Shown here piece after piece: positions 1 to 11,250 of a stretch of 64,000 nt of DNA. Made by a program: the position numbers and the translations under genes. This DNA is from Eutreptiella sp. 'Long Island Sound 2002' (Eukaryota > Euglenozoa > Euglenophyceae > Eutreptiales > Eutreptiaceae): positions 22,598,032-22,662,031 of the forward strand of contig OZ038397.1 of the NCBI GenBank assembly GCA_964036045.1. Reading direction: 5' to 3'. Below the pieces are notes generated by a model. It did not search any database and was not told the origin of the DNA. It was given only the letters and a program-made list of their open reading frames with translations. The stretch's first letter is position 1. Every line of letters starts with the position of its first letter.

Positions 1-150
1 GGCCTCATCAAGCCCCGAGCAGGACCCGGGGGCACCAGGGGTGGGCCCTGCGGGAAGTACAACTGCACCAACAAGCGGAGCGGCAAGGGGTCCCCGAGAC
101 GGCTTTGAGCAAGACCCGCCACACGCGAGGGCAAGCCCGGCCGCCGCGCA
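1..150 (+). CDS. Possible 3' part of an exon, low-complexity protein (partial)
   Basis: Frame 2 is open from the window edge to base 150. It encodes a Pro/Ala/Gly/Ser-rich, disordered stretch ending ...SPAAAQ, followed directly by GTGCGTAC, a good splice-donor match. No domain is visible and no downstream exon was found, so this is only a candidate exon of a gene lying mostly to the left of the window. Confidence 0.22.
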
Positions 151-154
151 GGTG

Positions 155-155
<1 letters not shown>

Positions 156-191
<36 letters not shown>
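156..191. repeat. (CA)n microsatellite
   Basis: Uninterrupted CA dinucleotides, about 18 copies, just downstream of the possible splice donor at 151. Confidence 0.95.
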
Positions 192-192
<1 letters not shown>

Positions 193-427
193 GCACAGAG
201 CTCGCACACGCACACACCCCTGCCCGTTTTGCCATTCCTGTAAGCAAGACATCCCAGCCATTGCCTTCTGGTAAAAACGCCTTCGGCACACCACACCAAA
301 CTACACCACACTACACCAATGGAGCTTCCAATCTGAGGGTTGAGCAGGATAGCGGGACGGGGTTATTGGGCACATTATCCAACTTTCAATCTCTCTGAAC
401 TATACCTGGGCCTCTTTTTCTCAGTAC

Positions 428-536
428 GTTCTTTGAGGTCCAGGAAGCGCCTTGCGTAAAGCGACACCATGTTGTCCATGTTGGAGATCTTAGCCTGAGC
501 ATCGAGAGCGCGAGGGCTGAATTGTGGAGTGCTCAT
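428..536 (-). CDS. Possible first exon of an unknown gene
   Basis: On the minus strand an ATG at 536 opens a 36-codon stretch beginning MSTPQFSPRALDAQAK and ending ...YARRFLDLKE. It is followed by GTACTG, a plausible donor in phase 1. The mixed amphipathic composition looks more protein-like than the surrounding DNA. It lies downstream of the minus-strand kinesin gene, but nothing links the two. I do not recognise a family. Confidence 0.25.
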
Positions 537-2900
537 CAGACCCACACCCAAGCCCAATCACCTGTCCACTAGTCATCCTGCCAAAGCAATGATGAACCCT
601 CCTTGGACTGACAGGTGCACAGCGCACCCTTTTGGGAAGTTACACAGCTTTCGATCCCTGAGACAGACGCTCACGCATAAAGGGACCAGATAGCATCAAG
701 GGTAATCAGAAAACAGCAAGCGGGTGGTCATCTGATCATGTTCTTCTTCACCAGCAGTATGAGATGCACAACATGAAGTGACTGCCACTGAAGCATGCTG
801 TCCATCAGGTTCAAGGTGGGGACGGTTGGGTGCAGAAGAGGTTGAGGGTGACGGGGATTGCCTCTGAAAACAGAACCCTATGTGGTGATGAACATCAGCA
901 TCATGAGTCATCACGCTTCCTGAAAACAGAACCCTATGTGGTGATGAACATCAGCATCATGAGTCATCACGCTTCCTGAAAACAGAACCCTATGTGGTGA
1001 TGAACATCAGCATCATGAGTCATCACGCTTCCAATCATCTCATGGTGTATGCACAGTTAATCACTGGGGTTGTGCAAGGGGGCCAACAATAGTAGCAGAA
1101 CCCACTCATTGCACTGTTGCGGTGATAGATGACACTCGCGCCAGCTGGAGCCCAAGACAATGACATCATGTTGCTGAGCCATAGGGAATGCTTCGAAATC
1201 ACACCTCTGTGTACTGGGCATGTCAGGTTTTCACTTCCAGGGGGGGGGGGGCAATAGAGCCCCCAAAAACTAGGGGGGGGGGGGGGTTGGGAAAAGGGCT
1301 CAATTGACAGGCACCATTAATCAGTCATTATGAAGTCTGGCGCCAAAGGCCCTGAAAATTTTTTGAGCATTAAAATTGGTCAATTTTTTGCACCAAATAT
1401 ATGGCAAATGACTGTTCTGAACCCCCTCAACGCGCTGATTCCAAAAATCCCATTTTCTGTTTTCCCCGATTTTTGGATCTGGGTCACCTCCGAGGCCCGG
1501 GGGTCAGTCTCGGTAGGATTTTGGGGGTCCTGTCAATTGAGTCCTTTTTTTTCAGGGCGGGGGGGGGGTCCGGTCGGAGGGCTCTATCGACCCCCCCCCC
1601 GGAAACGAAAACCCGGCCTCCCCTGCAGTGCCCAGAGGCGAGGGAGCTGACTTGTGAAATTTAAATGCACTTTTGCAGACACTATTTGTACAGAGGAAAA
1701 CCGCAACAGGGATGATACCCCATTTGAACATCATTGGATGGTAAATGAGGGTTTAATTTAGCCTTATGTGTGTGCACACTTTCCAACCCCCCCAATAATT
1801 ACCCAAACTGCACATCCTGCAGGTTGCGCGGCAGCTGCTTCAGGCGCCTCAGGAAAAGCATTCTCATACTCCAAGGGATAACCATCATGATGCAGCCTCA
1901 GGACATTTCTGAGCAACAGGGCACCTCAGAGGGCAACAGCCAAGCAAAAGAATGGTGTGAGGTAAATCGGAAAAATGACCAGATAAACAGTCCGTACCCC
2001 CCCCCCCCTGGGGCTAGTCACCCACAGGCACAACCAGAACACTTTTTAGCACTTGTCAGAAGCCCATCACACCAACCTGCAAAATGCAGATTGCAACCAA
2101 CAATGCAACTGCGGTTGTGTTGGTAAATTTTGACCAGCTGGGATGGAAAATAGCGAGGCAGACCTGCTGGCCAGAAATGCAAATTGTGACACAGTGGCCT
2201 GATGGAATCTGCGATATGGAAACTCCGGCAACCAAGGAGGATCAGGGTTTCTTTAAAACAGACGGAGGGTCTGGGCAAAAAAGACTTCCTCTGGTCTCCA
2301 ACCAGGAATCTGGGCACCAAAATTGCATCACTGCTCAGAGCAAATCATCCATTAATGACAACACACGCAACACCTTAAGAAAGCTACTGGAAAACATCCA
2401 ACCGAAGAAATCCCTTGAACAGGACAACAAGGGGGCGGATCCAAGATGGGGAGCAGGTCCGAAAGTGAGGGCTTTCATACAGCCAATCAAAAAAAAAAAA
2501 AAGAAGGGATACTGCAGCAACCATGTCAACCGCTAGAAGCTGCAAAAACCAAGGATGATGGAAACTATTGACCGTCACAAGAAATGATGGAAACTGCACC
2601 TGCAATGACCGTCACAAGCAAATATGAAAACTCCACAGTCTTGCAACCATGTTTTCTTGTTTTGCAAAATGATTCATGTTGCACAACTAGAGGTGATGAG
2701 GCCGCCAGCAACGCTACAAATGGGCAGCAATGGAGTCCAAGATCGCAAATCAATGATGAGTGATTCATCTATCACCTTGTGCACCGCGTGCAGACCCACG
2801 CTGTGCTCCCTGGGTGGGGCAGATCTCGGCAGCAACACAAGGGGTTGAATGATGTACTTTGAGGCGTCTAAAAATCAGCGGCTACGGGGGCCTGGAGCTA
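537..2900. other. Non-coding stretch without a recognisable gene
   Basis: Apart from the 56-bp tandem repeat at 864-1031 there are only short, unsupported ORFs. G or C runs of 10-14 bases occur near 1221, 1274, 1559 and 1591, and an A12 run near 2489. No splice-compatible coding block was found. Confidence 0.6.
864..1031. repeat. 56-bp tandem repeat, three copies
   Basis: Three head-to-tail copies starting with CTGAAAACAGAACCC at 864, 920 and 976 and ending in GAGTCATCACGCTTC. The copies are almost identical, with variation only at the outer edges, so the expansion is recent. Confidence 0.92.
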
Positions 2901-2950
2901 CTGGGGCAGTAGCTCCAGGGCTAAACTGGGGCAGTAGCTCCAGGGCTAAA
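2901..2950. repeat. 25-bp exact tandem duplication
   Basis: The 25-base unit that starts CTGGGGCAGTAGCTCC occurs twice in a row without a difference. A partial GGAGCTACTGGGGC copy lies just before it. Confidence 0.9.
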
Positions 2951-3394
2951 GTTTTGCTGCTGCAATGTTGTCCGTTGGCTCCAGATACGTGTCGACAGGG
3001 CTTGTTCGCGGGTGGTGCTGTTCTGGAACCTTTGGGTCCTCTACCGCGCATTGGGCACAGGGTCGACGGAAATGGCTTTAGGGAAAGGGAAAAAACACAG
3101 CGATTGGCAAAGCAATCCATTGTGGCATGAGCATGGGTCTCTCTCCCCCTACTTGCTGGGACATCTTTCAGAGACCATGCATGGACGGAACCACAGAATC
3201 ACCGGTTCTGCATGTCCTCATCAGTCTTAAAAAGTGCTGCGTGCACTGCATCTTTCCACTTCGAAGGCGAAAGCAAATGGCTGCCTGTCATTTGATGAAT
3301 CAGGAACCAACTTTGATGTTGCGTGCTAGGGGGGGGGGGGGGTCATTTTTAAATTGGCAATATTTTTTGGGGGGGGCTCAATTAGAAAGGGGGC

Positions 3395-4315
3395 TTTGTA
3401 ATGGTGCAGAGTCCCCAACATGGCTACATGATCCCTGCCGTCTCATGGTCCTCAATGTTGCGGAAACAAAATGGCTTCATAAGCCGTGCCATCTTTGGGG
3501 ACGTTGGGCAAAGTGGCGACATAAACCAAACATTTGGGGAATCAGAATGGCTCCATTGCCTCCGCCATCTCAGGGTTCCCAAGGTTAGGGGGATCAAAGC
3601 GGCTACGTGGCCCATGGTGCCTCAGGGTCCCAAAGGTTCAAATGTAGAAGGCGTGGGGATCACAATGACCACATAACACATGGTGTCTCGAGTCCCCAAT
3701 ATTGGGGGAATCAAAACGGCTACATAACTCGGCCGTCATGGGACATTCAACGTTGGGGGAAGCAAAGTGGCTACACAACCCGTGGCATCTCAAGATCCCG
3801 AACTGTGGAACGCTGGGAGGATCAAAAAGCCATTGTAACCCCTACTGTCTCATGGTCCTCAACGCTGCGGGAATCAAAGTGGCTCCATAAGCCTTGCTGT
3901 CTCGGGTCCCCAATATTTGAATGTTGGGGGAATCAAAGTAGCTACACAACCCCTGCCATTGGGATCCCCAGCATTGGGGAAAATCAGAATGGCTGCATAA
4001 CCCATGCCATGGCTATACAACATCTGCCATCTCAGGGCCCCCAACTTTGGGGCATCAAAGTGGATACACAACCTGCTGACTCAGGGTTCCCGACAATCAC
4101 CCAAAGCAGCTGCACAACCCCTACGCTTGGGGTCCCCAACATTGGGGGAATCAGAATGGCTGCATAACCCCTGCAGTCTCGGGGTCCACACCGTTGGGGC
4201 AATCAGAATGGCTTGATAACACATGCCGTCTCAGCATCCCAGACTTTGGGCAATTGAAGTGGTGACATGACCCCTGCCATCTCAGGGTACCCAACATGGG
4301 GGCACCAAATGGCAA
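3395..4315. repeat. Degenerate minisatellite, unit about 46 bp
   Basis: About 18-20 diverged copies of a unit built around TTGGGGGAATCAGAATGGCT, CATAACCCCTGCC and ATCTCAGGGTCCC. Spacing varies from about 42 to 52 bp. Because the unit is not a multiple of three, the ORFs across it are broken and look accidental. The array is followed by G-rich and C-rich DNA up to 4560. Confidence 0.85.
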
Positions 4316-7300
4316 CCTGGTCCCTGCACCAAAAGGTTGCTTGTTTTCATGTTTGGACAATTTGGACAATTGTGCCCCTTTTCCAAACCCCGTCACCTTC
4401 CTTTTGGGGGGGCTTAAAGACCCCCAAACGACCCAGAATACGAGATCCAAAACACAAAACCGTCCGATGTTGCTATTTTCGAACAAAAAAGGGGGGGGGG
4501 GGTGGCTTGAAAAACCAACAAAAAGGGGGGGGGGTTGAAAACCCCACCGCATGTTTTTACTTTTCGCCAGCTCCCCCTCACCCCCCACTGCCCTTTCTTT
4601 TCGTGTTTGCACCAATGATGCCGCTTCGTCACGGGTTCTCATTGCGCTACAGTGAGCCGGTGTTTGCCAGTGCAAACAGGGTCATTGGCCATAACATGCA
4701 AAAACAACCCCTCTGCTGCTCACTCAGCCAGTCATACACTTGCTTGTTCGGTCACTTGGGCAGACATAGGACTGGCTGACCCCACAGTCAAAGAACCCCA
4801 ACGCAACAGCACCCACACCTGCCACTGGGCAATCTGCGGCGCTGTTGCACTCACATTGCTCGCTTTCGGCATGGCATTCTCCTTCTCACACGCGGGCGCA
4901 GGCTGGTGCGCCATGGCTTCAAGTTTGGTCACTACGGGCGAGGGTAGAGGGATTATGCAGGGATAGGGAAGCAACAGAAAGAAGTAGCGGGGAGGGGTGA
5001 GTGGTAGTCCCAAGGGCATGAGGGGAAGCTGGCAAATGCATCCCAGAGCTCAGATGTAGCACCTGTGGTGCAGGGCAAGAGAGGCTTGTGTGTGTGAAAC
5101 AGGGCCGAAACGCCCGGCACTATTTGCATACCAACACTGGGGCTTGTGGACACCAAAACACTCCCTAGTGCAACATACCCCACTACTTCAGCGAATAGAA
5201 CCAAGTGTGGAGAACCGTGATACGTACTGGCACCACACTATCTGCGCGGTGATATCTTCACGATTGGCCCAACATTGCAACTCTTGGACATCCTCCTAGT
5301 CTCCTCTTTCTCAACTCCTTATCACACACGACAAACACAAACAGCTGTAGCTCAGGAACCTGGAGTGACACCACAGGCGTGATCATGTAAATGAAAAAAA
5401 AACACGATCAGAGCTCTGTGCCATTAACTGGTACCTCGAAGCCGCTCTGGTCACCATCCAGCCCGCACACCGCACTGCACCACACCACCACAGCATGTCG
5501 TCACATCGCATCGCATCACCTCACGTCGCATCTAGCCATGGCTGGTGGTTTGAGCCGCACCACAGACCCACGCGCTGGGCAGAACATCTCAGTCCGCTGA
5601 AGATTCTATGCACCGCAACCGCCTGAATATCATATCTACCCACGATCAATTATTCGCTGGATTTGGCGCGCAGGCGTCTGCGAATTCTGTCGTTCGGTCG
5701 AGCACAGCACAGCACAGCACAGCACAGCACAGCACAGCACAGCACAGCACAGCACAGCACAGCACAGCACAGCACACTACTCCACTCTCCTCTACTCTGA
5801 TCCGAACCACGATGGCAGGAAACAGTTTCCTTTTTTGGGTTCTCCCCCTGCCCACACCCATCTTGCTGCTCCTCCCCTGTTTGACATTTTTTTACCTGCG
5901 GTTGCGGTTTGTTAGTGGACCTGCAGTGTGGTTCTCTGTTGGTTTACCCCTCTCCTTCCCTGCCTGGTTGGTTGTCTGCTGTGCAGCCCCGCAGCATCAC
6001 GGTTTGGTTTTCAAAGTGGGCAAAACAAAATTGGTTTGAAAAACTATTTTCACACAAAATCGCACACTGAGAGGGAAGAAAAAGTGGCCAAAGGATCGTT
6101 GGGCATCATCTGGACAACTTAAAATAAATGCTCGGGCGGGACAGATATGGGCCCAAAGGCATGCAGAAATGGAGGAGGAGTCATTGGCACTGCATTATCT
6201 TCTGAGAGCCCCGTGTTCTGCCCCACTCCCTACCACCTTACACGGCACTCTCTACGACTCCACCTGTGGCGACGTCAAGGTACCTGAGCATTGCCATTTG
6301 GAAAAAGGGGTGGGGGGGCTCGTTCACTAGCTTGGCCACCAGAAACCAAGCTACGGGTTTTGGTTCATATACAAAGGGATGTAAAAGGTTTGGAAGCTTC
6401 CGAGTCTTGGCATTTTGCACAGGCGAGTGAAAACAACCCATTTCTTGTTCCGCCGCTGCCCGTTCCCCGCCACACTTCCTCGCATTTTCCAGTGTTGCAC
6501 AGATCCATTTCCCCTCCATTCTCCGTTGTCCCACACTGCCCCCCCAATTAATCCAAGCTTTGGGCGACTTCAGAACGAGACAGTGCTTCATGAATCCAAA
6601 ATTCGTGTGGGTGACAGGTAATGATCGAGGGTAGTACGTAACGGGAGAGAGCGCCGTGTAAAGTGGGACTGTAGAACACATAAACGCATATCAACGTTGA
6701 GCTCGAGGCGATGCACTGCCCTGCAGAGCAGTGCAATCCTGCGATGTGCACCGAAGTGCGTGACGGCTTGCGGAATGGCGAACTGCAAACCACATGGTGG
6801 GCTCATGGGGACCAAGAATTTCTGGGGCGTCGGCTGATTGAACGCATGGCGACATCGCGTCCCTCACCCCCCACACAGCGGCAGATGCGCTCGGGTCCCC
6901 TCAGTCCTGGGCGATAGGGATGGTGCAGGTGGGTGTAGTCCCTCCCCCCCACACACCGGCGGACACACCGGAGTCCCGCCACTTCCATCTTTCCTTGCTG
7001 GTTTCTCCAATTAATGCATTATCACTGAATACCCTACTCCGTAAACCCCAAATCCCACTGAACCACAACAACATGGCCCAATGCAAGCCACCTTGATCCC
7101 AACCGTTCCCTCATGGAACACCTACCTCCCCCCTAACAGCATAGCACGAAGCAGTACAACGCCTGGCACTGGCTATCACTCCCAAATATCTAACTCTAAA
7201 TCACCAAGAATTCTCCCCTTGCCACCACTTGTGCGCTCAAATACACCGGCTATCGTGAAAAGTCAAATAGGAATTGTGGGCCTATTCCAACGTGGTAGCC

Positions 7301-7316
7301 ATGAAGCAACGCACAC
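4316..7316. other. Non-coding stretch between minisatellite and kinesin gene
   Basis: No supported coding block on either strand. It contains G10-11 runs near 4490-4535, the CAGCA array at 5703-5774 and an imperfect CATCG/CACGTCG patch at 5490-5535. The 3' end (stalk and tail exons) of the minus-strand kinesin would be expected here but could not be recognised. Confidence 0.5.
5703..5774. repeat. (GCACA)n pentanucleotide microsatellite
   Basis: About 14 perfect GCACA/CAGCA units. Stop-free ORFs cross it on both strands only because the repeat contains no stop codon. Confidence 0.95.
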
Positions 7317-7428
7317 CTCGTTGTCGCAATGTATCGATCTCTTGCTTGTATTGTTGGATGAGCAATTTGTCGCTCAATTTCTCATTGACACGTGGCTTGT
7401 TTTTGATCATCTTTGCAAGCCGAGCAAA
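7317..7428 (-). CDS. Kinesin exon 4: end of motor and neck
   Basis: This exon is too short to stand out as an ORF. After CTGTAG it reads [16 protein letters not shown], then [20 protein letters not shown], and ends in phase 1 before GTGTGC. It is the expected direct continuation of ...AETLSVLQ in exon 3, so the assignment rests on both phase and homology. Confidence 0.82.
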
Positions 7429-10400
7429 CTACAGAAAGGATTGGGCAATGGGCAAGAAAGAGCTAGAATTTTCGCCCGATCAACGTTGTGCAACGGACAC
7501 ATTTGAGGTGGAGCTGTCGATGGTGATGGCGTCACGCAATTTGACGTAGTTTCATGAAACATTGTGTCGCGGAAAAAGGTCGACATCGGACGAGCGCGTA
7601 GAATAGCCGGCTATTCTACGCCTACTCGTGTCCCCTTGTTCTCAACCTACAAGATTGTGAAGCATCGTAGATCGTTCGGTTCGCGTGGTGTGGCGCTACA
7701 ATACCACGGTGCCACCCTTAAGCACGCTATTGTCCCCACAATCCCCATGGCTAGGGTCACAACCAACCTGTAACACGGACAACGTCTCCGCGCGATGAAT
7801 GTTGACGGGTGTAACCGTGCAAATAATCAACGTCTTCGCATCCCCTCCCAACGAGTTGTCCAAGATCCTCGTGAGCTTGGATTCACGGAATGGGATGTGC
7901 ACGGCCTTCTCACGGTCACCTCCACAATCAGCCATAGCCTTGATAACCTTTTGAAGAGTCAACAAGCTTTTGTTGATCATAGACCCTTCCAACTTCCTTT
8001 GACCTTCAGCTCGAGTGTCTCTTTGACGTTCCGAACCCGCGAGGTCCACTAGATTCAAAACGGAATACCTATTGATGCATGAATGGAAAGAAAGGCTAGT
8101 CGTGGGGAACACTCGAAGTGTACCATCTTCCCGTTTACAAGTAAAGATTGGAAGGTGGGTAAAAAAAAGCGCAACACCAGCGCATTCAAAGACATGCCTC
8201 CTCAAGGGAGGTTTCGCGGACGCAATGGAGCGGGGGGAGCGGGAGGGAGGCTATGATCCACGGAGTACGATCTGCGGAATCCACACGTGCATCGTCACAT
8301 TGACTCTTGCTCGGTCATATTTCGCCTTTTATGCGGAACCGACACACTCGACTTAGGTTGACCACCGCTTGGGGGAAACAATTGGGGATGGGTGGTGGAA
8401 ACCCACCCTAGCCTCCCCAAAATGGATCGGGTCACGGATCGGACATGGAGGTGAACCCCCCTCCCCGCCAACCCTGCCGAAATGCAAAAATCCACTTAAA
8501 GCCGCCGCGCACAGCGCTGTGCCACAAGAGCCCCAACCTCACCAAGTCTTTTGTCAACCTCCCAATCTAGGAAGGCACAACAAAGCACAATCAAGTTGCA
8601 ACGTTCTACACCTTTTAATCCAAACAAGACCATCGGAATAGTTCTAAACAAAGTGCTTGATTAACATGGTTGAACAAACAAAGTGCTTGATTCACAAGAA
8701 CAACAAAGCATAAAGTGCAGCCATTAACAAAAAAGCATGCACACAAGATACCAAACCGTTCTTGAACCAAAAAGGTGAGCAAGTTCCTAATGCTCAACAA
8801 AAATCTTGATCCATAAAACTTCAACGTTCGTGATCCGCAACCAAGTTCTTATTGCACTACGAAGTTCTTGATGCACATAAATCAAAATAACATCAAGTTT
8901 CCATGTCACTACAAAGCACACTACTAGCGAATTGCTGCAAAACACCAAAGGTGGAAAGTTCTTTCAAGAAAAAAGAGACACGTACTTTCCACACATCATC
9001 CACAACAACTTTCCAAAATGCATGAAATTGGACATGCGTGTACACGAATAAAAATGGACCGGAGTGGACCGGGGTGGTGTAACCCCCCCAAATGGACCGA
9101 ATCATGGATTGAGAACGCTCCCCCCCCCCCCTGCCAACTCCCCTAGGTGAAGCCAATCACGTAAGTAGACAATCAGCATCATGCGATGGCCACCTTTTGA
9201 GGCGTCCCTATTCCATAGAGCATAGTTACAAATCAACCGTATGCATATTTCATCCTCAAACGCTTAGGGTAACGCCTTTCCAATGCACATGTGCGACCAG
9301 CCCCCCCATGGCTGCCGCGGCGAGTTGTAAATGGCTGGCTTGCAACCACCGGAATTGGCCAACCACGTTGACGGACTAGGCCAAACCTAGCCACGGCTAG
9401 CTTGGCTCCAACCCCCCGTTTGTGACCAAAACGCCACATGAGCCGTTTGCCCTTGTTGTAAACCTATCCCTTCCACCCCAACGGTTGCACATACTGGTAG
9501 TTGCAACCAGTTGCAACATGTTGCAACACCCCCCGCATCTGCTTGTAACTAGTTGCACCACCCCCATAACTAGTTGCAACCGGTTGCAACAGGTTGCAAC
9601 ACCCCCCACAACTAGTTGCAGCTAGTGCTCCTTTGCTAATGGACAAACCGGGTGAAGTGGCTCTAGGACATTGTCATGTGGCGCGACATCCGAAATTTCA
9701 TGAAACATCCTCTTGAATTTTGTATGCACACGGCACCTCACGTAATCATCGTTGGTCTTTCCTTTGGGTCGACTCTCCAAATGCACTTGGAAGATGGCAT
9801 GCGACCGCGAACTTGTATCATTCATCCCAGTGGCTCCCGTCTCACGATGCACCTTGCCCTTGGCGAGTAGCCGAATGATCTCTTCCACGGAAGTCACGGT
9901 AATTGTTGTCAAGCCGACACACGTGACGCCTCCGAAACTCTACAATACAACGATTATCGGTTGGATCGGAGGTAGGAACACTCGGGATAAATGCGCTTCT
10001 CCTTGCTTTACAAGTGATATCCCAACCCGAGGCCAAAGGGTGCAATTTGCGCAAGTTCAAGCGCAAAGAGGGGAGAACCTGAACCAAGCTCAACTTGGTG
10101 TTGCTCGGATCTAGCAAATCTCTTTCCTTCTCGTTGTAAATTTCGAGGAAAGAGACTTTGATTGTGTAGTCCCACTCGGTGGATTCACTCGCCAAGTCCC
10201 ACATATCTTGGACAGCAAGGTGAATCAAACCGTGTTGCTTTTCATCATCGGTTCCTGACATTGTGAATGTCTTTCCCGAGCTTGTTTGCCCATAAACGAA
10301 TATGGTGGCATTAAACCCGCTCACTGTTTCTTTCACGATGTCTTGGGCTACACTGTCGTACACTTCGTGGGTACTCGCCTCGGGGCCATTAATGTGGTCA

Positions 10401-10555
10401 AAAGTAAATTCGTTCGCACGTCGTCCAGACGATGGAACAATTTCGTACATGCAATTGTCTTCAAGACACCAATGGTTCTTGCACCCTTGAGCTTCCTCTT
10501 TGTGATTGAGCGGACGGATGCGGATTTGGACTTGAAGGCTATCGTTGGAGGGCAT
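7317..10555 (-). CDS. Kinesin motor protein, kinesin-7/CENP-E-like, motor plus neck (four exons, C-terminus not found)
   Basis: ATP-driven microtubule motor. Exons 10555-10079, 9939-9737, 8068-7768 and 7428-7317 join in phase (0, 2, 0) at GT-AG borders into about 364 residues. Order: start [18 protein letters not shown]-loop [25 protein letters not shown] and FLEIYNE; switch [12 protein letters not shown]; switch [35 protein letters not shown]; neck-side [16 protein letters not shown] and [15 protein letters not shown]. Length and motif order match a whole kinesin head. The [10 protein letters not shown] segment and the IKN-P-VNE neck are typical of the kinesin-7 family, whose members act at mitotic kinetochores and the midzone. 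That role is inferred from family membership. No stalk or tail was recognised downstream, so the gene is incomplete as read or truncated. Confidence 0.88.
7596..7621. repeat. 26-bp perfect palindrome in kinesin intron 3
   Basis: The half-site GCGTAGAATAGCC is followed immediately by its exact reverse complement with no spacer. It lies inside the intron between kinesin exons 3 and 4. Confidence 0.9.
7768..8068 (-). CDS. Kinesin exon 3: switch II and microtubule-binding helices
   Basis: Opens after CAATAG. Carries [53 protein letters not shown] and [18 protein letters not shown], all hallmark kinesin motifs in order. Ends with CAG before GTTGGT, phase 0. Confidence 0.9.
9485..9620. repeat. TTGCAAC-rich short repeat cluster in kinesin intron 2
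   Basis: About ten scattered copies of GTTGCAAC or AGTTGCA, many within AACTAGTTGCAAC or CCGGTTGCAACAGG palindromic settings, interspersed with ACCCCCC runs. The copies are imperfect. Confidence 0.8.
9737..9939 (-). CDS. Kinesin exon 2: switch I
   Basis: Starts after TTGTAG with [12 protein letters not shown], the L8 region. It continues through [15 protein letters not shown] to [18 protein letters not shown] and ends in phase 2 before GTGCCG. It joins exon 3 to give ...[17 protein letters not shown]. Confidence 0.85.
10079..10555 (-). CDS. Kinesin exon 1: beta1 to alpha3, with P-loop
   Basis: 159 codons from the ATG at 10555, ending ...KLSLVQ before GTTCTC. Contains IRIRPLN, the nucleotide-binding [11 protein letters not shown] and [14 protein letters not shown]. 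Beyond the donor the frame runs on but loses all kinesin similarity, which supports the splice. Confidence 0.88.
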
Positions 10556-10874
10556 GATTGCAAAACGATAATCCTAAAGAACCACAAGTTGGAAACCGTA
10601 CAAAGATGACATCAAACCAAATTCGGGAGCTCAAAAATTGATATCTTGTGAATCAACCTCAAAAGCATACTGTAGAAATCAATCGAAATACAGATCCAGA
10701 ATTTGGCAGCACCGGTTTTCATTAAAAATACAGAAAAAAATTTACAGGAATTGAAATTCTGCCAATTAAAAAGTACAAAAATCCGATTTACAGAAAAGCT
10801 GTTCGGCGCTGCTGCCGGCACGGCTCCTGCCTGGATAATCCGAGGTATTATACAAATGATTTGCGCGCGCTCTG
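10556..10874. other. Upstream region of the kinesin gene
   Basis: AT-richer than its surroundings. No ORF with family features. A promoter for the minus-strand kinesin would be expected here, but no motif can be assigned with confidence. Confidence 0.4.
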
Positions 10875-10965
10875 CTGAGAGGGAGTACCCTAGCGGCCAG
10901 CGCGCTGGGGAACGAGTTGGCAAACATTGGTTCGATTCGGAGGGTTGTTATGCAATTTTTTTTCC
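10875..10965 (+). repeat. tRNA-derived (SINE-like) element with A box, B box and T8 tail
   Basis: TAGCGGCCAGCG resembles a Pol III A box. About 50 bp on, GGTTCGATTC matches the B box (T arm of a tRNA). A run of eight T follows at about 10951, the usual Pol III terminator. No clean cloverleaf can be folded, so a retroposed tRNA relative is more likely than a functional tRNA. Confidence 0.5.
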
Positions 10966-11250
10966 ATTTTCAGCAGCGATCAGCCTGCGCAGCGGCCTAA
11001 GCGATCGCTGAGCACAGCGGAAGGGTATTAAAAATACATCCTCCGATGATGTCCAGCATTAAACGATAAGGAAAACATCCAAGCAGTCCGGGCTACATTA
11101 TTAAAAAATAAGGGAAAGGAAAAGAGGAAAGGCTTCTCAACGGAGTTATTATTCTCTATTTCGATTGATTTCTACAGTATACAATTTAGCGCTTTTGAAT
11201 ACGAAATGTCCATTTGTCCTGAGGAGATGCGCGATCAAACCATTCACATT

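Noticed and set aside
5608-6039. 143-codon ORF over the GCACA microsatellite
   Set aside because: Open only because the pentanucleotide has no stop; the flanks show no protein-like pattern.
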